DNA of 32,635 nucleotides, taken from IMG/VR virus record IMGVR_UViG_3300010410_000006, positions 1-32,635 of that record. One strand, given 5' to 3'. This document shows positions 8,395 through 15,209 of the stretch, piece after piece. Origin of the DNA: a virus. The position numbers and the translations under genes were made by a program. The notes beneath the pieces are model-generated. The model was given only the letters and a program-made list of their open reading frames with translations. It searched no databases and was not told the DNA's origin. The stretch's first letter is position 1; every line of letters starts with the position of its first letter.

Positions 8395-8907
8395 TTACTT
8401 TCCACTTTTATTTTTCATAATGTCATCTGCTTTTGGAACTCCAGCAAGCAGTTCTTCCATAGCATTTCCTTCAATAGTGCTCCCGGAATTATTGATATTG
8501 AGTCTGCTTCTAGCCGACGGACTCAGTCCAAGCTCTGAACAGAAGTTTCTCATCTGTTTCAAGTTCTGCTGGGCAATGGACACTTGAGGAATCTGCTGAA
8601 TATATCCGGAATTCGTTTTAAGAATGGATCCATGTTTTGAAATAAACTCTTCAGCTTCTTTCCATCTGGCATACGCCTGGCAGTAGCCTGCAAAAGCAGC
8701 CATATCAACTCTTGTTAAAAGTCCCATCGTTTCTAGATCCTTCGATAGCCTTCTCCATTCCTTCTTGGCATCCGGTTCCAGCCATGACGGGCATTTTGGT
8801 GCCTTCTTTTCTGGCTTTGGTTCATTTTTATTGAGCGGTCGTTTTCCTGGATTGCCTTCTAGCTCTTTAACCGCTGTTGGTTTTGGTGGTCTTCCTCTAC
8901 CAGCCAT
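8395..8907 (-). CDS. terS: terminase small subunit, P27 family
   Basis: A 170-aa DNA-recognition subunit of the terminase. The start MAGRGRPPKPTAVKELEGNP is the classic P27 beginning, and GGAGG lies 8 nt before this ATG at 8907, so the longer frame to 8925 is not used. Other family features are KCPSWLEPDAKKEWRRL, YCQAYARWKEAEEFI and the C-terminal GLSPSARSRLNI. It binds the packaging initiation site and recruits the large subunit. The 130 nt upstream hold no gene. Confidence 0.93.
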   Translation of the reverse strand: MAGRGRPPKPTAVKELEGNPGKRPLNKNEPKPEKKAPKCPSWLEPDAKKEWRRLSKDLETMGLLTRVDMAAFAGYCQAYARWKEAEEFISKHGSILKTNSGYIQQIPQVSIAQQNLKQMRNFCSELGLSPSARSRLNINNSGSTIEGNAMEELLAGVPKADDIMKNKSGK

Positions 8908-9034
8908 AACTTTCACCTCCTTCATTTTCTCAAAGAAAAAGGAACCTTCATCTGAAAGCCCCTATCACTCATTATTATTACTCCACACTATTTTTCTTAT
9001 CTGCATACATCAAGCCTGTTTTTATGCAGCAAGT

Positions 9035-9244
9035 TTACTTCCCACGAATCCCTTTATAGTTAAAGTTCCCTTTTCGAATTTCTTCATGGTCTACTTTAAC
9101 CGCTCTTTTATATTCTGGATCTTTAGTTTCTTTCTCTTTACAGGCCATGCATATACACTCATTATTAAACATAGACATGATGCGTCCACCTTCTAAAGAA
9201 CCACCGCAGCGGTCACAATATTTCTGACTTAAAAATTGATCCAT
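9035..9244 (-). CDS. small CxxC zinc-binding phage protein
   Basis: A 69-aa protein with two CxxC pairs, CDRC near residue 10 and CMAC near residue 32, spaced like a zinc ribbon. The start is the ATG at 9244 (MDQFLSQKYCDRCGG), because GGAGG lies 8 nt upstream; a GTG at 9253 overlaps that ribosome binding site. The C-terminal half is lysine-rich (PEYKRAVKVDHEEIRKGN). Similar small proteins are common before terS in clostridial phages, but I know no assigned function. Nucleic acid binding is only a guess. Confidence 0.7.
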   Translation of the reverse strand: MDQFLSQKYCDRCGGSLEGGRIMSMFNNECICMACKEKETKDPEYKRAVKVDHEEIRKGNFNYKGIRGK

Positions 9245-9256
9245 CCTTTGCACCTC

Positions 9257-9448
9257 CTACTCCACATCCACATATTCCATTAGAACACTCAAGGCTTCAT
9301 CATAACTTTTTGCTTCTTGAGTAATCCTACTAATCATTTCATTTGCTTTTTCAGGTTCCCCGGATTCTTTAAGGGTTCTCGATACAATCCCCATAAGATT
9401 AAAGATATTCCCATCTTCACCTGTCAGTCTACATTTTGCTTTCATCAA
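9257..9448 (-). CDS. small hypothetical phage protein
   Basis: A 63-aa, helix-rich acidic protein (KAKCRLTGEDGNIFNLMGIV at the N terminus) packed 9 nt before the next gene. GGAGG is 8 nt before a TTG at 9448 and 11 nt before the following ATG at 9445, so a TTG start is possible. It lies between the 261-aa amidoligase-tail protein and the CxxC protein. I recognise it as a frequent neighbour in phages of this type but know no function. Confidence 0.65.
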   Translation of the reverse strand: MMKAKCRLTGEDGNIFNLMGIVSRTLKESGEPEKANEMISRITQEAKSYDEALSVLMEYVDVE

Positions 9449-9453
9449 ATCGC

Positions 9454-10239
9454 CTACCTCCTAAAAGCACCACTGCCCTCTAAATGTTTAAGCAGTGTCT
9501 TTCTTGTTTCTTGGTAACTAGGTCCTTTCATCCCGATTCGAATTAGCCAGGTTCTTAGAGCATACTTTGGATTATCGTCTTGAGCCGGTTTAAAAGATGC
9601 GCGCTTTAAAGTCTTGGCATACTCGGAAATCAACCCACAAAGATCTTTAAAGGCTGATATTTTTTCAGGCGTTAACTCTGCACCCCCAAGATAAAAAGCA
9701 AAAGTTCCTTCTACAAAATCAATCCGAAATCCAGGACATCGGTCTGGCCCAAGTTGAATAAACGATTCTTCTAGTGTTTTTAAATCATGGCTTTCTTCAA
9801 GATGAAGGTCTTCAGCAAAGTCATCATCCATAAATGAAATATCTGTTTCAAAGGCCATCATAATCAATCCCTGCTTGCTGGCTATCATGTTAATAATGTT
9901 TTTAAGACTCTCACTTGTGTGTCCATCCATATCCATCTTTATCTCGGCTCCATCAAGAGTTGTCAAACCACTCTCTGGCCTTGATGCTATAGGTGCTTCT
10001 GCTGTTTCTGCAGCTTGTAAATTTTCAGGTTCTTCACTTGAAGCTTCTGCAATTTGATTACTAAGCAGCTCTTCCATCGTCACTGTTTCTCCATCAAGCC
10101 TTGTAATAATGCCAAATCGGTCAATGGTGTACACTTCATCTTCTGTTCGAATCTCATAGTTAAAGCTGGGGACACTTAAATATTTAGGCTTAACCCCAAA
10201 ATGCTCTCCTAGTTTTTTGATCATTGCTTTGCGGTCCAT
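9454..10239 (-). CDS. phage protein sharing C-terminal module with amidoligase
   Basis: A 261-aa protein whose start is the ATG at 10239 (MDRKAMIKKLGEHFGV); GGAGG lies 7 nt upstream, and the longer frame runs into a promoter. The N-terminal ~60 residues look like a small beta-rich domain (YEIRTEDEVYTIDRFGIIT), followed by an Ala/Glu-rich linker and a central alpha/beta domain. The last 38 residues (from NPKYALRTWLIRIG) match the last part of the amidoligase encoded at 11465-12388 at 21 of 38 positions. This suggests a shared docking or substrate-recognition module. A dedicated promoter precedes it. The biochemical role is unknown; it could be the target or a partner of the amidoligase. Confidence 0.75.
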   Translation of the reverse strand: MDRKAMIKKLGEHFGVKPKYLSVPSFNYEIRTEDEVYTIDRFGIITRLDGETVTMEELLSNQIAEASSEEPENLQAAETAEAPIASRPESGLTTLDGAEIKMDMDGHTSESLKNIINMIASKQGLIMMAFETDISFMDDDFAEDLHLEESHDLKTLEESFIQLGPDRCPGFRIDFVEGTFAFYLGGAELTPEKISAFKDLCGLISEYAKTLKRASFKPAQDDNPKYALRTWLIRIGMKGPSYQETRKTLLKHLEGSGAFRR

Positions 10240-10270
10240 TCTCTTACCTCCTTGTATTTTGCTACTAACA

Positions 10271-10299
10271 TACATCACTCTAGTCGCAAGATATTGCAA
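10271..10299 (-). promoter_or_regulatory. promoter P1 (TTGCAA-17-GATGTA)
   Basis: On the minus strand, -35 TTGCAA (10299-10294), a 17-bp spacer ending AGAGT, and -10 GATGTA (10276-10271). It matches two other promoters of this cluster (10770-10798 and 12437-12465) in spacing and in the GAGTGATRTAT core. It would drive the 261-aa gene, whose ATG lies about 30 nt downstream. Confidence 0.65.
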
Positions 10300-10328
10300 G
10301 AGATTTTTTGTTTTCGACATATTAATAA

Positions 10329-10377
10329 TGCACTTAATTATCCGCATTCACCATGTCAGTGCGGGTAATTAAGTGCA
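10329..10377. repeat. long near-perfect inverted repeat
   Basis: TGCACTTAATTATCCGCA at 10329-10346 and TGCGGGTAATTAAGTGCA at 10360-10377 are complementary at 17 of 18 positions, with a 13-nt loop. In minus-strand RNA all 18 positions can pair, one of them as G-U. No U-run follows on either strand, so it is not a classic terminator. It lies between the terminator after the 105-aa gene and promoter P1; a protein-binding or RNA-stability element is possible. Confidence 0.7.
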
Positions 10378-10383
10378 CAACTT

Positions 10384-10404
10384 AAAAAGGGCACTTGGCC
10401 CTTT
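10384..10404 (-). terminator. rho-independent terminator after 105-aa gene
   Basis: On the minus strand AAAGGGC-CAAGT-GCCCTTT is a perfect 7-bp hairpin followed by TT, starting five nt after the TAA of the 105-aa gene. It should end that transcription unit just before the separately promoted 261-aa gene. Confidence 0.65.
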
Positions 10405-10409
10405 AACTA

Positions 10410-10727
10410 TTACAAAAGTTCTATCCCTACATAGCGTGGATAGTCATATCCTTCTGTATTGATTAGTATCTTCTTTCCCGTATCGGAATTTCTTACCCGG
10501 ATACACTTAATTTCACCCTTGTCATTGATTCCACCATCTTCTAAAATAATCCAAGGTTGATCTCTTAAAAAATCCTCCGCAAAATCAATAAAGTCTTCAT
10601 CCTTTAGAATCACTTCTCTGGTAATAATGTAAGGCTGACCTTTCTTACCGTCCTTGATTGCCTCCTGGGTCAATTCATTTAATTCTTGTAGATTACAAAT
10701 TTTTCTTCCAAATATGGCTCTTTTCAT
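10410..10727 (-). CDS. conserved hypothetical protein of amidoligase cluster
   Basis: A 105-aa protein (starts MKRAIFGRKICNLQELNEL) with alternating helix and strand and no obvious catalytic residues; the C-terminal half has IRVRNSDTGKKILINTEGYD. GGAGG is well placed before the ATG at 10727, and a dedicated promoter lies 40-70 nt upstream. A hairpin terminator follows the stop. It sits between the GGCT-like gene and the 261-aa gene, so it may belong to the same modification system, but I do not recognise the family with certainty. Confidence 0.7.
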   Translation of the reverse strand: MKRAIFGRKICNLQELNELTQEAIKDGKKGQPYIITREVILKDEDFIDFAEDFLRDQPWIILEDGGINDKGEIKCIRVRNSDTGKKILINTEGYDYPRYVGIELL

Positions 10728-10769
10728 TGTTCAGACCTCCTTTAAGCTTTTGATAATACCTGTAGTCTA

Positions 10770-10798
10770 TATATCACTCAAAAGCTAACTAATTGCAA
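10770..10798 (-). promoter_or_regulatory. promoter P2 (TTGCAA-17-GATATA)
   Basis: Minus strand: -35 TTGCAA (10798-10793), 17-bp spacer ending TGAGT, -10 GATATA (10775-10770). It has the same architecture as P1 and P3 and lies directly upstream of the 105-aa gene. Confidence 0.68.
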
Positions 10799-10832
10799 GA
10801 GGTATCTGAATGCATAGCTGTATTTTAAGTCT

Positions 10833-11321
10833 TTATAAATACCTCGGTGGATCTTTCTTGATAGCTTTTTCACTGACTTTAAGAGCATCCTCAACAAATT
10901 TCTCATCAAATCCAGCCCTCCGGTATCCTTCTCTTACAGTATGCAGATAGCTCTTGCTGGGAAGATTGAGATGGATTCGATTAAGCACCTTATCCGTCAT
11001 GATATACACCATTGCCATAATAACCCTTCCATTCTCAAGTGTTACTTTCACATCTTCTTTTTCGTAAAACCTCGGGTATCCTTCGTAAAAATCAAGAGCC
11101 TTTTCATCTTCAGGCTCAAGCTCCCAAATAACTACTGGTACCTTTCCACCACGCTTTTTCTCAATAGTGCAATATGCACTGTCCTCTCTGCCTTTGAAAA
11201 GAAGCCTGTATCCTTTCAAGATTCCTTTGCCTTCAATTTTTGCAGTCGGACACCGCATCGCCATCTGCTCTAAATTCAAATTCGATCCATAGGCTACATT
11301 TAGTTGCTTTTTCATTTCCAC
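10833..11321 (-). CDS. gamma-glutamylcyclotransferase (GGCT/AIG2-like) protein
   Basis: A 162-aa protein of the GGCT/BtrG/AIG2-like fold. Residues 9-14 are the family hallmark AYGSNL, which binds the substrate carboxylate. The segment DFYEGYPRFY places the catalytic Glu at residue 80. These enzymes release gamma-glutamyl or similar amide groups as a cyclised product (5-oxoproline in the classic case). Next to an amidoligase, which forms such amides, it probably edits or completes a modification. The start is a GTG at 11321 with AAAGGA about 10 nt upstream, or the ATG at 11315. The 140-nt gap to the amidoligase stop folds strongly and may be a regulatory RNA. Confidence 0.82.
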   Translation of the reverse strand: MEMKKQLNVAYGSNLNLEQMAMRCPTAKIEGKGILKGYRLLFKGREDSAYCTIEKKRGGKVPVVIWELEPEDEKALDFYEGYPRFYEKEDVKVTLENGRVIMAMVYIMTDKVLNRIHLNLPSKSYLHTVREGYRRAGFDEKFVEDALKVSEKAIKKDPPRYL

Positions 11322-11334
11322 TTTTCATACATCC

Positions 11335-11464
11335 TTTCTTGTAAGGGTCGGTTTCTCCCCTTCAGCTTGGCCTGTGTGGGCTTAACTTTTAAAAGAGGAA
11401 CCCTTCTACCACCTCAAGAGCGGTTTCCCGCTCGATAGGTTGAAGGCGCCGCTTTTTAGTTTAT
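11335..11464 (-). other. structured intergenic RNA candidate in amidoligase-GGCT gap
   Basis: The transcript between the amidoligase stop and the GGCT start can form nested stems. The inner stem is GAGCGG-GAAA-CCGCTC with a GNRA tetraloop. Around it pair ACCT/AGGT, then CCTTC/GAAGG (between about 11446 and 11401). Downstream, AAGGG/CCCTT forms a second hairpin next to the GGCT ribosome binding site. It is more GC-rich than neighbouring intergenic DNA. I do not recognise a known RNA class; it could be a processing site, a translational regulator or a remnant cassette. Confidence 0.4.
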
Positions 11465-12388
11465 CTATGCGGCTGTGCGAAATCTCCAGGCTGCGCTTCC
11501 ATCTAAATGCTTGCAAAGATGCTCACGGCAGTTTTTGAATTCGTCTCCGATGAAGCCGATTCGATTGAGCCAGGTTCTCATTGCGAATTTTGGATTTTGA
11601 ACCTGTGGCTTCTTGCTGCTGGCGCTTTTTTGACTCAAGGCCTGCTGGTTCATGGCAAGGGCTAAAACAACATAGCTTCTAATCTTTCCGGCGTGAAGTG
11701 TTCCGTTAAATCCTCTAAGCTCTACAGTTCCGCATCCGTTGAAAAGGCTATGAAGATTTAGAAAATGGTAGCGGCTTTCGTGGTAATGCCTTTCTCTTCT
11801 ATCGCTGTAGCCTTGGTACCAGATGTCTTCAATCTGCTTGAATGTTTTCGGCTTTTTCTTATTCATTCTTTCCACAAGGCTTTGATCCATCTTCTTGCAA
11901 TAATTCATTCTTCTTCGCTCTATTTGAAGGGCATCGTACAAAAGGTCGTTCCTTGAATAAATGATATTCATGAAGTTTCTAACGGACCTTGGTGTATGGT
12001 CCCTGCCATCTAAGTGAATGTGAATGCCGGTGCAGTTTTGCTTTTCTGAAAAGGCCCCAGCCTTTTTTAGTTTTCTTACCATCTCCTGAAGACTTTCCAT
12101 GTCCTTTTCGTAGGTTAGAATCGGACTGACAAGCTCGACGCTATATTCTTTTGAAGCTGAAAATTTCTCTCCACCTGATTTCTTTTGGGTGTTGATGCTG
12201 CCGTCATACATGACCTTCCACTTTCGTCCGTCCCTTGCTGTCACTTTATAGGTTCCGTAGTAATCATGCATGGCTTCGATGGTTCCGTCTAAATGCTCTG
12301 CTACAATTTTTGCTGCTTTATTTCTTGTAATCCCAGTCATCTCAATCTCAATTCCAAAGTTGCTTTTAAAAAATTCTTTGTTTGCCAT
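11465..12388 (-). CDS. amidoligase-family enzyme
   Basis: A 307-aa protein of the putative amidoligase family (COOH-NH2 ligase fold, glutamine-synthetase-like). Visible motifs: FGIEIEMTG at residues 11-19 (acidic metal and ATP ligands), KVMYDGSI at 58-65, VELVSPIL at 84-91, TGIHIHLDG at 120-128 and VELRGFNGT at 222-230. The family is predicted to join amino groups to carboxylates with ATP, and comparative work has linked phage members with GGCT-like partners. Here the GGCT gene is next in the transcript. Residues 265-302 form a detachable C-terminal module also found in the 261-aa protein at 9454-10239. The substrate is unknown; cell wall peptides or a tagged protein are possibilities. Confidence 0.85.
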   Translation of the reverse strand: MANKEFFKSNFGIEIEMTGITRNKAAKIVAEHLDGTIEAMHDYYGTYKVTARDGRKWKVMYDGSINTQKKSGGEKFSASKEYSVELVSPILTYEKDMESLQEMVRKLKKAGAFSEKQNCTGIHIHLDGRDHTPRSVRNFMNIIYSRNDLLYDALQIERRRMNYCKKMDQSLVERMNKKKPKTFKQIEDIWYQGYSDRRERHYHESRYHFLNLHSLFNGCGTVELRGFNGTLHAGKIRSYVVLALAMNQQALSQKSASSKKPQVQNPKFAMRTWLNRIGFIGDEFKNCREHLCKHLDGSAAWRFRTAA

Positions 12389-12436
12389 CTCTTTTTTCCC
12401 CTTTCAAAGTTTAGTGTGTTTCTTTTGTCATGTACA

Positions 12437-12465
12437 TATATCACTCTAAAGGGTACTTATAGCAA
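12437..12465 (-). promoter_or_regulatory. promoter P3 (TTGCTA-17-GATATA)
   Basis: Minus strand: -35 TTGCTA (12465-12460), 17-bp spacer ending AGAGT, -10 GATATA (12442-12437). It is the third copy of the cluster-specific promoter and lies before the amidoligase gene. Confidence 0.65.
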
Positions 12466-12484
12466 GTACTATTTTTATAACTTT

Positions 12485-13747
12485 TTAAGCTTCTTCTACT
12501 TCTAAAGGTTTCTCTACATCATGAATATGAACCTTTTCTCCACCCCGAAGTACATATACATCTTCATCAGTTCCTACCTGTTTGATGAAGCGTTTCACAA
12601 TTACAGTGGCATACTTTGGATCAATCTCTAGGGTATGGCAAATTCTATCAATCTGCTCACAAGCAATGAGCGTTGACCCACTGCCACCAAAGAGGTCCAT
12701 GACAATTCCATTGACCTGAGATGAATTCTTTATTGGATAACAAAGAAGCGGAACTGGCTTCATGGTCGGATGATCTCCATTTTTCTTTGGTTTATCATAA
12801 TTCCATACTGTTGTTTCTGCCCTGCCGGTAAACCATTTATGTTTTCCTCCTCTTTTCCATCCAAATAGAATTGGTTCATGAATCCAATTATAAGGACTCC
12901 TTCCAAGAACCAAAGCATTCTTCTTCCAGATACAAACGCCACTTAAATGAAAGCCTGCTTCAATAAAGGCTTTTCTAAAATTAAGGCCTTCCGTATCTGC
13001 ATGGAACACATAGATGGAACCTCCAGGTGCTGTATGCTCAGCCATATTTTCAAATGAAGCAAACAGGAATTTATAAAAAGTATCATTGTCCTGCTTATCG
13101 TTTTGGATCTTAAGTCCACTGGCACTTTCAAAGTCCACATTATATGGCGGATCTGTCAGAACTAAATTCGCTTTCTTCCCATCCATGAGCTTTTCAACAT
13201 CTTCAGCACTTGTCGCGTCTCCACAGAGTAGTCTATGTCTCCCAAGGATCCAGATATCTCCCGGCTTAACAAAAGCTGCTTCTTCCAAAGCTTTATTCAC
13301 ATCATAATCATCATCTGTAGCGTCTTTATCATGGACCTGGCTAAAGAGATCCTCAATTTCAGCAGCATCAAATCCGGTAAGGGTCACATCAAAGTCCTGG
13401 GCTTCCAAATCTTTAATTAAATCGGCCAGCGCTTCAAACTCCCAATCTCCTGTCACTTTATTAAGAGCTACGTTGAGCGCCTTCTCTTTTTCAGAGGATA
13501 ACTTCACTACCACGCATTCAACTTCTGTATGGCCTTCTTCTATAAGCACCTTATATCTTTGATGGCCGCCAACAATGTTGCCAGTCTCTTCATTCCATAT
13601 AATTGGCTCAACATAACCAAACTCTGTCATGGAACGCTTAAGCTTTTCATAGGCCGCGTCCCCAGGTTTTAAGTCTTTTCTTGGATTATACTCAGCCGGG
13701 TTAATATCAGATACCGGCACTTTTCTTATAACCATTTCTTGTTTCAT
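12485..13747 (-). CDS. ParB-like domain fused to DNA methyltransferase
   Basis: A 420-aa fusion. The N-terminal ~110 residues are a ParB/Srx-like domain (VSDINPAEYNPRK, GNIVGGHQRYKVL with the GGHQR box). The C-terminal part is a DNA amino-methyltransferase of beta-class order: LTDPPYNVDF first (motif IV DPPY), the target-recognition region next, then MDLFGGSGSTLIACEQ (motif I, SAM binding) near the end. It probably methylates adenine N6 or cytosine N4 of phage DNA, for protection or packaging control. The start is the ATG at 13747 with GGAGG 7 nt upstream; the open frame to 13873 is not translated. No restriction enzyme is next to it, so it is an orphan methylase. The phage metK could feed it with SAM. 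Confidence 0.9.
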   Translation of the reverse strand: MKQEMVIRKVPVSDINPAEYNPRKDLKPGDAAYEKLKRSMTEFGYVEPIIWNEETGNIVGGHQRYKVLIEEGHTEVECVVVKLSSEKEKALNVALNKVTGDWEFEALADLIKDLEAQDFDVTLTGFDAAEIEDLFSQVHDKDATDDDYDVNKALEEAAFVKPGDIWILGRHRLLCGDATSAEDVEKLMDGKKANLVLTDPPYNVDFESASGLKIQNDKQDNDTFYKFLFASFENMAEHTAPGGSIYVFHADTEGLNFRKAFIEAGFHLSGVCIWKKNALVLGRSPYNWIHEPILFGWKRGGKHKWFTGRAETTVWNYDKPKKNGDHPTMKPVPLLCYPIKNSSQVNGIVMDLFGGSGSTLIACEQIDRICHTLEIDPKYATVIVKRFIKQVGTDEDVYVLRGGEKVHIHDVEKPLEVEEA

Positions 13748-13933
13748 CAGATTCCCTCCATTTCTCCAATTAAAAATGCCCACGACCACAGTCATTAGGC
13801 AATTGTTATTTATCGATTTATTTCTGTAAAATATCTGGGGTATACCCCCCTTGCGATTTTCGCGATTTTTCACACAAAACCCTAGCGCGTTGTCGCACCG
13901 CCGCTTCTGTAGAGATTCAGACCCCCTACCCCT
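13748..13933. other. gene-free region with possible cos site
   Basis: This gap between the HNH gene and the methyltransferase contains GC-rich DNA in an AT-rich genome (GCGGCGGTGCGACAACGCGC on the minus strand, around 13888-13910), an ATCGCGAAAATCGC repeat and the perfect palindrome GGGGTATACCCC (13837-13848). In many cos-type Firmicutes phages the cohesive-end site lies directly after the HNH gene, so cos may be here. This is inference; the ends cannot be read from the sequence. Confidence 0.35.
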
Positions 13934-14293
13934 CTATGGTTTAGAAGCATTTCCGAAGCCCCCATCTTCCTTTGCAGTCTTTTTAGAGTGACAGCTTTTA
14001 CAGAGCGGCTGCCAGTTCTTCTTGTTCCAGAAGAGTCTTCTATCACCACCGTGCGGCTTGATATGGTCCACCTCTGTTGCAGGAGTGAGTCGACCTTCTC
14101 TTTGACACTCAGCGCAGAGCGGATGTTTCTTTAAAAACTCTTTACTAGCCTTTCGCCACTTGTAGGTGTACATCTTAGAGCTTCTTTCATTTTGAATCCT
14201 CGTCATTTCTTTTTTATGTTTCTCACAGTATCTATCATGAGTAAGTGTTTGACACCCAGGATAGTTACAGATATGCTTTGGTTTCCAAGGCAT
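13934..14293 (-). CDS. HNH endonuclease (packaging-associated type)
   Basis: A 119-residue or shorter HNH nuclease starting MPWKPKHICNYPGC at 14293, with GGAGG 8-9 nt upstream. It has the zinc-binding CNYPGC and CAEC/CKSC cysteines and the HNH core ATEVDHIKPHGGDRRLFW followed by NWQPLCKSCHSKKT. Proteins of this type, HK97 gp74-like, help terminase cut cos DNA and usually lie next to terS. Here they are separated by the methyltransferase and amidoligase genes. The C-terminal TAKEDGGFGNA is common to the packaging subgroup. Confidence 0.88.
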   Translation of the reverse strand: MPWKPKHICNYPGCQTLTHDRYCEKHKKEMTRIQNERSSKMYTYKWRKASKEFLKKHPLCAECQREGRLTPATEVDHIKPHGGDRRLFWNKKNWQPLCKSCHSKKTAKEDGGFGNASKP

Positions 14294-14347
14294 CAAGTTC
14301 ACCTCCAGTAATCTATTAAAATAATTATGAGCATTAAAAAAGACCAA

Positions 14348-14563
14348 CTAATCTTTCAGCTGATCTAATTTACGATACTCTTTTTCTAATATTTTCAAAT
14401 TATAATCTCGAATTTCATGCACAAATATATTACTTCCACATCTATTACAATACGCTTCTTTGCCAATATATTTAATGATTTTACCTTTTATTGTTTTTAC
14501 TTTAGATTCTTCTTTAATAAAGTATTCTTCCCTATCACGACATTTCTCGCAAAACCCTAACAT
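14348..14563 (-). CDS. small zinc-ribbon protein, MqsA N-terminus-like
   Basis: A 71-aa protein with CEKC at residues 5-8 and CNRC at about 39-42, spaced by ~30 residues, and a lysine-rich stretch between (KVKTIKGKIIKYIG). The arrangement resembles the zinc-binding N-terminal domain of MqsA/YgiT-type antitoxins, without the helix-turn-helix. GAGGTGA precedes the ATG. It is the last gene of the AT-rich repressor-protease-PIN cassette, 112 nt after the PIN gene. An antitoxin role is only suggested by this context. Confidence 0.55.
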   Translation of the reverse strand: MLGFCEKCRDREEYFIKEESKVKTIKGKIIKYIGKEAYCNRCGSNIFVHEIRDYNLKILEKEYRKLDQLKD

Positions 14564-14675
14564 TTATATTCACCTCATTTGAATATATAACTTTTGATGT
14601 GAACTAAAAACCTCTAGTATCTCTTCTACTTTTGCAATAGATTCACTTACCTTTTCAATATCTTATCCTTAATAG

Positions 14676-15209
14676 TTACTTGATTTTTTTAAGGTACTCA
14701 GTAAAAGTAGCTGTTGGAAGCATTCTTCTTTTTCCAATCATGTTTTTCCATATTTGGTTCCCAGTTGATTCATCAATATAACCTTTATTTAATGCTTCTA
14801 CCAATATATCAGCTGTTGTTATATGATCAAGTTCATATTTTTTTACATACTTCGATATATCTTTTAAATTATTAGAAGCAATTACTCCATTATATGTTTT
14901 TGCTAGCGCTATAGCTGCCGCTTCACCTTTACCAATTATTCTTTCTCCTTTAGGTGGTGAGATTGCCAATTCATAATACAAATTATATTCTTCTGTATTC
15001 ATTAATATTTCTTTTGTAGAAACATCTCCACTTAAATACAATTCATTAACCTTACGTTTTATATGTGGAATACTAGGATTAGATAATTCATTAAATACAG
15101 GTTTCGGTAGTATTATTTTACCTGGATATAGCTTAAATAAAATGTTCTCTTCCTTCACCCACAAGAAGGCAGAGATACAATCGGTATCAAAAAAAAGTTT
15201 GTCAGTCAT
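14676..15209 (-). CDS. PIN-domain protein (putative ribonuclease toxin)
   Basis: A 177-aa protein starting at the ATG at 15209; its first 8 nt overlap the ImmA stop (ATGACTGA), so the two are translationally coupled. The start MTDKLFFDTDCISAFLW carries the first PIN acidic residues Asp8 and Asp10. GKGEAAAIALAKTYNGVIAS and NNLKDISKY supply the later acidic positions. PIN domains are Mg-dependent RNases, often the toxin of a toxin-antitoxin module. The protein has an extra C-terminal helical part. Together with an XRE protein and an ImmA protease it resembles described XRE-metalloprotease-PIN gene sets. Confidence 0.7.
   Translation of the reverse strand: MTDKLFFDTDCISAFLWVKEENILFKLYPGKIILPKPVFNELSNPSIPHIKRKVNELYLSGDVSTKEILMNTEEYNLYYELAISPPKGERIIGKGEAAAIALAKTYNGVIASNNLKDISKYVKKYELDHITTADILVEALNKGYIDESTGNQIWKNMIGKRRMLPTATFTEYLKKIK

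Noticed and set aside
8941-9034. A fourth TTGCWA/GATRTA promoter before terS
   Set aside because: TTGCTG and GATGTA occur, but the spacer is only 15 bp and GAGT is missing in the right place.
11335-11464. Hammerhead ribozyme
   Set aside because: CTGAAGG and GAAAC appear near each other, but the conserved CTGATGA core is missing.
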